From JBFGFG01 sp041627475 (GTDB lineage: Bacteria > Actinomycetota > Nitriliruptoria > Nitriliruptorales > Nitriliruptoraceae), in NCBI GenBank assembly GCA_041627475.1, contig JBFKQZ010000208.1:1-5725 (forward strand): a stretch of 5,725 bases of DNA, in the 5' to 3' direction. The notes beneath the pieces are model-generated. The model did no database searches, had not been told where the DNA came from, and was given only the letters and a program-made list of their open reading frames with translations. The translations under genes and the position numbers were made by a program. Below, one piece after another: positions 1 to 5,725 of this stretch; position 1 is the stretch's first letter; every line of letters begins with the position of its first letter.

Positions 1-855
1 CTGCTCGGCGTCGACGTGCACCCCGACGGCGGCCACTGGGTCGCCCACAGGACCGCGGGCGTCAGCGCCACGACGCTGGCGACCTACCTCGTCGGTGGCG
101 ACGGTCGCCCGGACCCTGCCACCGAGCAGGTCGTGCTGCGCGTCCCGCAGCCGGCGCGCAACCACAACGGTGGTACGGCCACGTTCGGGCCCGACGGCAG
201 GTTCTGGCTCGCGCTCGGTGACGGTGGCGGGGCCGGCGACCGCTACGGCAACGGGCAGGACCGCAGCACGCTGCTCGGTGCGCTGCTTCGCCTGGACCTC
301 GACGACCCGGGCGTCGCCCGGATCCCGGCCGACAACCCGTTCGTCGGCGTGGACGGCGCGGCCGAGGAGATCTGGGCCTGGGGGCTGCGCAACCCGTACC
401 GGGTCGCGTTCGACGTCGACCAGGTCTACATCGCGGACGTGGGGCAGAACGCGGTCGAGGAGGTCACCGCGCTCCGCCTCGACCAGGGTGGCGCCAACCT
501 CGGCTGGCCCGAGGTCGAGGGGGACCGCTGCTTCCGCGACGGCTGCGACCTCGGCGCGTTCGAGCCGGCCGACGTGACCTACACCCACGGCAGCGTCGGT
601 GGCTGCTCGGTGATCGGTGGCCACGTCTACGCGGGTGACGCGCTCCCGGCACTCGGCGGGCACTTCCTCTACGCGGACCTCTGCGCCGGGATCCTGCGCA
701 CGGTCCGCGCCGTGGACGGCGACGTCGTCGACGAGTTCGACCTCACCGGCCAGACCGGGGCCGTGCCGCAGGTCACCGGCATCGGCAGCGACGCCGCCGG
801 CGAGGTGCTGCTGACGTTCGCCGACGGCCGCGTCCTGCGCCTCGTCCCTGCCTGA
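1..855 (+). CDS. PQQ-dependent glucose/sorbosone dehydrogenase-type oxidoreductase, C-terminal part (5' end outside window)
   Basis: This is the C-terminal 284 codons of a six-bladed beta-propeller aldose dehydrogenase of the soluble PQQ glucose dehydrogenase/YliI type. The frame is open from base 1 (LLGVDVHPDG, the usual LLG..HPD strand), so the start lies upstream; the GTG at 16 is internal. Family landmarks occur in order: NHNGG with the presumed catalytic base His at 163-165, FGPDGRFWLALGDGGGAGD (PQQ/calcium-binding region), IPADNPFVG, IWAWGLRNPYRVAFD with the conserved Arg, YIADVGQNAVEEV, and GCSVIGGHVYAGDALPALGG. Four cysteines (codons at 529, 544, 604 and 682) lie where extracytoplasmic members usually have disulfides, so a secreted or periplasm-like location is inferred; the signal peptide would be outside the window. 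Members oxidise aldose sugars to lactones using PQQ. The exact substrate is unknown. It converges on the topoisomerase gene. Confidence 0.88.
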   Translation: MLGVDVHPDGGHWVAHRTAGVSATTLATYLVGGDGRPDPATEQVVLRVPQPARNHNGGTATFGPDGRFWLALGDGGGAGDRYGNGQDRSTLLGALLRLDLDDPGVARIPADNPFVGVDGAAEEIWAWGLRNPYRVAFDVDQVYIADVGQNAVEEVTALRLDQGGANLGWPEVEGDRCFRDGCDLGAFEPADVTYTHGSVGGCSVIGGHVYAGDALPALGGHFLYADLCAGILRTVRAVDGDVVDEFDLTGQTGAVPQVTGIGSDAAGEVLLTFADGRVLRLVPA

Positions 856-875
856 CCTCGCCGCCCGCGCCGGTC

Positions 876-904
876 GGGCGCACCTCCTCCACCGAGGTGT
901 GCCC
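876..904 (+). terminator. Candidate intrinsic terminator of the dehydrogenase gene
   Basis: An inverted repeat pairs 876-886 (GGGCGCACCTC) with 894-904 (GAGGTGTGCCC) around a 7-base loop, starting 20 bases after the dehydrogenase stop. In plus-strand RNA all 11 positions pair, with one G-U wobble (880/900). In minus-strand RNA the same position is a C-A mismatch, so the hairpin fits transcription from the dehydrogenase side better. There is no T-tract, which is common for hairpin terminators in high-GC actinobacteria but lowers certainty. It shares bases 897-904 with the minus-strand hairpin. Confidence 0.55.
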
Positions 905-938
905 CTGACGGCTCGGATACGAGCCAGCAGAGGCACAC
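897..938 (-). terminator. Candidate intrinsic terminator of the topoisomerase subunit A gene
   Basis: Read on the minus strand, 938-928 (GTGTGCCTCTG) pairs with 907-897 (CAGGGGCACAC), and an inner stem 925-920 (GGCTCG) pairs with 915-910 (CGAGCC) around the tetraloop TATC. In minus-strand RNA this gives about 18 pairs with two G-U wobbles (931/904 and 926/909) and one C-U mismatch (927/908). In plus-strand RNA those three positions become mismatches, so the structure is polarised towards topoisomerase transcription. It begins 38 bases past that gene's stop codon. No U-tract follows. Confidence 0.65.
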
Positions 939-976
939 TGCGCGGATCGGACGGACGGAGCCGCGGGTGACCGGGG

Positions 977-3391
<2,415 letters not shown>

Positions 3392-3484
3392 GGTGGCGCG
3401 GCTCCGTCGGTCGCTGGTCGGCCTGCGAGGCTAACCAGCCCCTGTGGCACGGCCACGGAGGCGATCCGCCTACGGTGCAGCGGC
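3392..3484. promoter_or_regulatory. Divergent promoter region between the topoisomerase and PLP-enzyme genes
   Basis: This 93-bp spacer must hold the start signals for both divergent genes. On the minus strand, TAGCCT (complement of 3428-3433) fits a TANNNT -10 box and would give a leader of about 30 bases. On the plus strand, TACGGT (3471-3476) also fits TANNNT and ends 8 bases before the ATG at 3485, which suggests a leaderless or very short-leader mRNA. No convincing -35 box is seen for either. Three short inverted repeats lie in a row: GGCT-aacc-AGCC (3429-3440), GTGGC-acg-GCCAC (3444-3456) and GGCG-atc-CGCC (3460-3470). The middle one could be an operator. The -10 boxes are pattern matches only. 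Confidence 0.4.
3402..3405 (-). promoter_or_regulatory. Shine-Dalgarno site of the topoisomerase subunit A gene
   Basis: On the minus strand this reads GGAG, followed by a 10-base spacer and the GTG start at 3391-3389. It supports that GTG as the start; the protein from there has a normal-length N-terminus before the conserved FLDYSMSVIVGRALPD block. Confidence 0.5.
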
Positions 3485-4660
3485 ATGAACAACGATCCCG
3501 GTCCCTCCACCCGCAGCGTCCACCTCACCGAGGAGGTGGACCCGACGACCCGGGCGATCGTCCCACCGATCGTCAGCAACTCCGCGTACGCGTACCCGGA
3601 CGTCGAGTCGTGGCGGCAGGTCGCGCTCGGCACGAGTGCGGGGCACATCTACAGCCGCAACGACAACCCGACGACCGACCGGTTCGAGGCCAAGGTCGCC
3701 GCGCTCGAGGGTGCGGAGGACGCGACCAGCTTCACCACCGGCATGGCCGCGATCTCCTCGACGCTGCTGGCGCTGCTGTCGGCGGGCGACCGCGCCGTGA
3801 CGGTCAAGGACGCCTACGGCGGCAGCTACCTCTGCTTCACCGACATCCTGCCGCGATTCGGCGTCGACACGGTGATCTGCGACACGTACGACACCGAGGG
3901 CATCGAGGCGGCGATCGCCGAGGGCTGCGACCTCCTCTACCTCGAGTCGCCGACGAACCCGACGCTGAAGGTCCTCGACCTCGAGCTGCTCGCCGCGGCC
4001 GCGCACCGGCAGGGCGCCGTCGTCGTGGTGGACAACACGTTCGCGACGCCGATCAACCAGCGACCGCTGTTCCTGGGCGCGGACCTCGTCGTGCACTCGG
4101 CGACGAAGTTCCTCAACGGCCACGGCGACGTGCTCGGCGGGGTGGTCTGCGGCAGCCAGGAGCTGGTCGACCGGGTCTACGCCTACCGCGAGATCGCTGG
4201 CACCGGCCTCGACGCCCACGCCGCATCGCAGCTGCTGCGCAGCCTGAAGACCCTCGGCCTGCGCATCGAGCGGCAGAACGCCAACGCCATGGCGATCGCC
4301 GACTGGCTGGAGGACCACCCGCGCATCACCGCCGTGCACTACCCGGGGCTGCCCAGTCACCCCATGCATGCCGTCGCGAAGCGGCAGATGTCCGGCTTCG
4401 GCGGGATGCTCAGCTTCGAGCTCGACGGCGGCGTGGAGGCGGTCAACCGGATGCTCCCACGGCTGCAGTACGCGTACCTCGCCGCGAACCTCGGCCAGGT
4501 CGAGACCATCGTCGGCCCGCCGTCGACCACCAGCCACGTCGAGCTGACCGACGAGGAGCGCGCCGAGGCCGGCATCCCCGAGGGGCTCGTGCGCTACTCG
4601 GTCGGCATCGAGGACGTCGCCGACCTGATCGGTGACCTCGAGCAGGCGCTCACCGAGTGA
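3485..4660 (+). CDS. PLP-dependent trans-sulfuration enzyme (cystathionine gamma-synthase/gamma-lyase-like, Cys/Met metabolism family)
   Basis: This complete 391-residue cytoplasmic enzyme has the usual family length and is expected to be a homotetramer. Family landmarks: IYSRNDNPTTDRFE with Tyr56 and Arg58 (PLP-phosphate contacts from the neighbouring subunit), FTTGMAAIS (83-91), KDAYGGSY with stacking Tyr111, YLESPTNPT (152-160), VVDNTFATP with Asp183 (pyridine nitrogen), HSATKFLNGHGD with Schiff-base Lys208, and LVRYSVGIED with Arg370 (substrate carboxylate). Gly113 lies where methionine gamma-lyase has its characteristic Cys, which argues against a classical MGL. Gamma-synthase, gamma-lyase and sulfhydrylase activities cannot be separated from sequence. 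The ATG at 3485 is chosen because the conserved region begins about 20 residues later and nothing upstream looks like this family. The nearest GGAGG (3457-3461) is 23 bases away, too far for a normal ribosome site, so leaderless initiation is possible. The next gene overlaps its stop. Confidence 0.9.
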   Translation: MNNDPGPSTRSVHLTEEVDPTTRAIVPPIVSNSAYAYPDVESWRQVALGTSAGHIYSRNDNPTTDRFEAKVAALEGAEDATSFTTGMAAISSTLLALLSAGDRAVTVKDAYGGSYLCFTDILPRFGVDTVICDTYDTEGIEAAIAEGCDLLYLESPTNPTLKVLDLELLAAAAHRQGAVVVVDNTFATPINQRPLFLGADLVVHSATKFLNGHGDVLGGVVCGSQELVDRVYAYREIAGTGLDAHAASQLLRSLKTLGLRIERQNANAMAIADWLEDHPRITAVHYPGLPSHPMHAVAKRQMSGFGGMLSFELDGGVEAVNRMLPRLQYAYLAANLGQVETIVGPPSTTSHVELTDEERAEAGIPEGLVRYSVGIEDVADLIGDLEQALTE

Positions 4661-5725
4661 GCCCGACCCCGGCGCTGACCGACGTCGAGCAGGCGGTGCT
4701 CGACGCCGTCGACGCGGACGCGCTGGTCGAGTTGACCACCGAGCTGGTCGCGCTGCCGACGCTGTCCGGGCAGGAGGTCGCGGGGCAGCACCACGTCGCC
4801 GAGCTGCTCGCTGCCCGCGGCATGGACGTCGAGACCTGGGAGGTGGACGTCGCTGCGCTCGCCGAGCACCCGCAGTACTCGGCGGAGGTCGAACGCGGGA
4901 CGACGCTGGGCGTGCTGGCGTCCACCGGCGCGGGGGAGGGGCGGCACCTGCTGGTCGACGCCCACCTCGACGTCGTCCCGACCGGCGACCCGATGCTGTG
5001 GTCCTCGCCGCCGTTCGCGGCGACCCTGCGCGACGGTCGCCTGTACGGCCGCGGGACCTGTGACATGAAGGGCGGGCTCGCCGCGGCGATCCACGCGGCC
5101 GAGGTGCTGCGTGCCGTCGGTGTCGACCTGCCGGGCACGTTCTCGATCGCCCCGGTCGTGGGCGAGGAGGACGGCGGCTGCGGGACGCTCGCGCTGCTCG
5201 AGCACCTGGACGCGACCGGCCTCCGCCCTGACGGCTGCCTCATCCCGGAGCCGACCGACGGCGCAGTCGTGCCGGCCGTCGCCGGCGCACTGTCGTGGCG
5301 GATCGCCATCCGCGGCCGGTCGGCACACGGGTGCCTCCGCGAGGAGGGCGTCAGCGCGATCGAGAAGCTCGTGCCGGTCCAGCGGGCGGTCATCGACCTG
5401 GAGCGCGAGCGCAACCGGGACCGTGGGACTGCCATCACGGGCGGCGACGTGCTCTTCGACTGGCTCGAGCGCCCGTTCGCGATCTGCGGCGGTCGAGTGC
5501 AGGGCGGCGACTGGCCCTCCAGCGAGGCGGACTGGCTGACGTGGGAGGGGCGCTACGGCGTCGCGCCGGGGGAGGACCTCAGCACTGCCCGCGCCCAGTT
5601 CGAGGCGGCCGTGGCCAGCGTCTGCGAGGGTGACGACTGGTTCGCGGAGCACCCGCCGACCGTCGAGTGGTGGGGCGGTCAGTTCCTGCCGGCGCGCACC
5701 TCCGTGGACGACCCGCTCGTCACGA
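4657..5725 (+). CDS. M20-family metallo-deacylase (ArgE/DapE-type peptidase/deacetylase), N-terminal 356 codons; 3' end outside window
   Basis: This is a di-zinc amidohydrolase of the kind that removes acyl groups from amino acids or small amides (acetylornithine deacetylase, succinyl-diaminopimelate desuccinylase and relatives). By analogy with DapE, visible ligands are His103 in VDAHLDVVP, Asp136 in GRGTCDMKGG, the catalytic/metal pair Glu170-Glu171 in VVGEEDGG and Glu198 in IPEPTDG. The small lid/dimerisation domain begins near residue 210 with IRGRSAHG (His224). The last metal-binding His is expected beyond the window. The later segment GGDWPSS...GRYGVAPGED...VEWWGGQFLPA recalls the TIGR01910-like deacylases and YlmB, the formyl-aminopyrimidine deformylase of thiamine salvage; the substrate is open. 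In this frame a stop at 4633-4635 makes GTG 4657 the first possible start. It overlaps the preceding TGA as GTGA, indicating translational coupling, with only a weak GAGCAGG at 4640-4646. Confidence 0.88.
   Translation, partial: MSPTPALTDVEQAVLDAVDADALVELTTELVALPTLSGQEVAGQHHVAELLAARGMDVETWEVDVAALAEHPQYSAEVERGTTLGVLASTGAGEGRHLLVDAHLDVVPTGDPMLWSSPPFAATLRDGRLYGRGTCDMKGGLAAAIHAAEVLRAVGVDLPGTFSIAPVVGEEDGGCGTLALLEHLDATGLRPDGCLIPEPTDGAVVPAVAGALSWRIAIRGRSAHGCLREEGVSAIEKLVPVQRAVIDLERERNRDRGTAITGGDVLFDWLERPFAICGGRVQGGDWPSSEADWLTWEGRYGVAPGEDLSTARAQFEAAVASVCEGDDWFAEHPPTVEWWGGQFLPARTSVDDPLVT

Noticed and set aside
897..938. Stem-rich element considered as a tRNA or small structured RNA gene
   Set aside because: It is one interrupted hairpin of 42 bases with no cloverleaf, anticodon arm or T-loop. 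Its position after the topoisomerase gene fits a terminator.
3470..4537. Minus-strand open frame opposite the PLP-enzyme gene
   Set aside because: Shadow of a gene with clear family motifs on the plus strand; its own translation has none.
4594..5652. Minus-strand open frame of 352 codons opposite the M20 deacylase gene
   Set aside because: Arg/Ala/Gly-rich shadow with no recognisable domain. The plus-strand frame from 4657 contains every expected M20 motif and runs off the window end.

Overview
The window is GC-rich DNA (roughly 70% or more by eye). Coding regions have strong third-position G/C, GTG starts are used, and long stop-free shadow frames lie opposite the real genes. The protein sequences look actinobacterial to me, but I cannot place the organism below that level. 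All four protein genes belong to recognisable families. I saw no transposase, tRNA, rRNA, CRISPR array or phage gene.

Layout. (1) Bases 1-855, plus strand: the C-terminal 284 codons of a PQQ-dependent glucose/sorbosone dehydrogenase-type beta-propeller oxidoreductase, cut by the left edge. (2) Bases 856-976: a convergent intergenic spacer with two overlapping hairpins. One is fully paired only in plus-strand RNA and the other is well paired only in minus-strand RNA, so they probably terminate the two converging genes. (3) Bases 977-3391, minus strand: a complete 804-residue subunit A of a type IIA DNA topoisomerase (GyrA/ParC family). Its catalytic core is intact, but I find no canonical GyrA box in the first C-terminal blade. 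(4) Bases 3392-3484: a 93-bp divergent promoter region with three short inverted repeats. (5) Bases 3485-4660, plus strand: a complete 391-residue PLP-dependent Cys/Met-metabolism (trans-sulfuration) enzyme. (6) Bases 4657-5725, plus strand: an M20-family metallo-deacylase (ArgE/DapE type), starting at a GTG that overlaps the previous stop codon and running off the right edge.

How they fit. The PLP enzyme and the M20 deacylase are almost certainly one translationally coupled operon. This suggests a two-step route in amino-acid or sulfur-compound metabolism, such as removal of an acyl group plus C-S or gamma-substitution chemistry, but the substrate cannot be read from the sequence. The topoisomerase gene is divergent from this operon and convergent with the dehydrogenase, and has no evident functional link to either. 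The most notable signals are the strand-polarised overlapping terminators and the atypical topoisomerase C-terminal domain. I see no convincing new multi-gene system.
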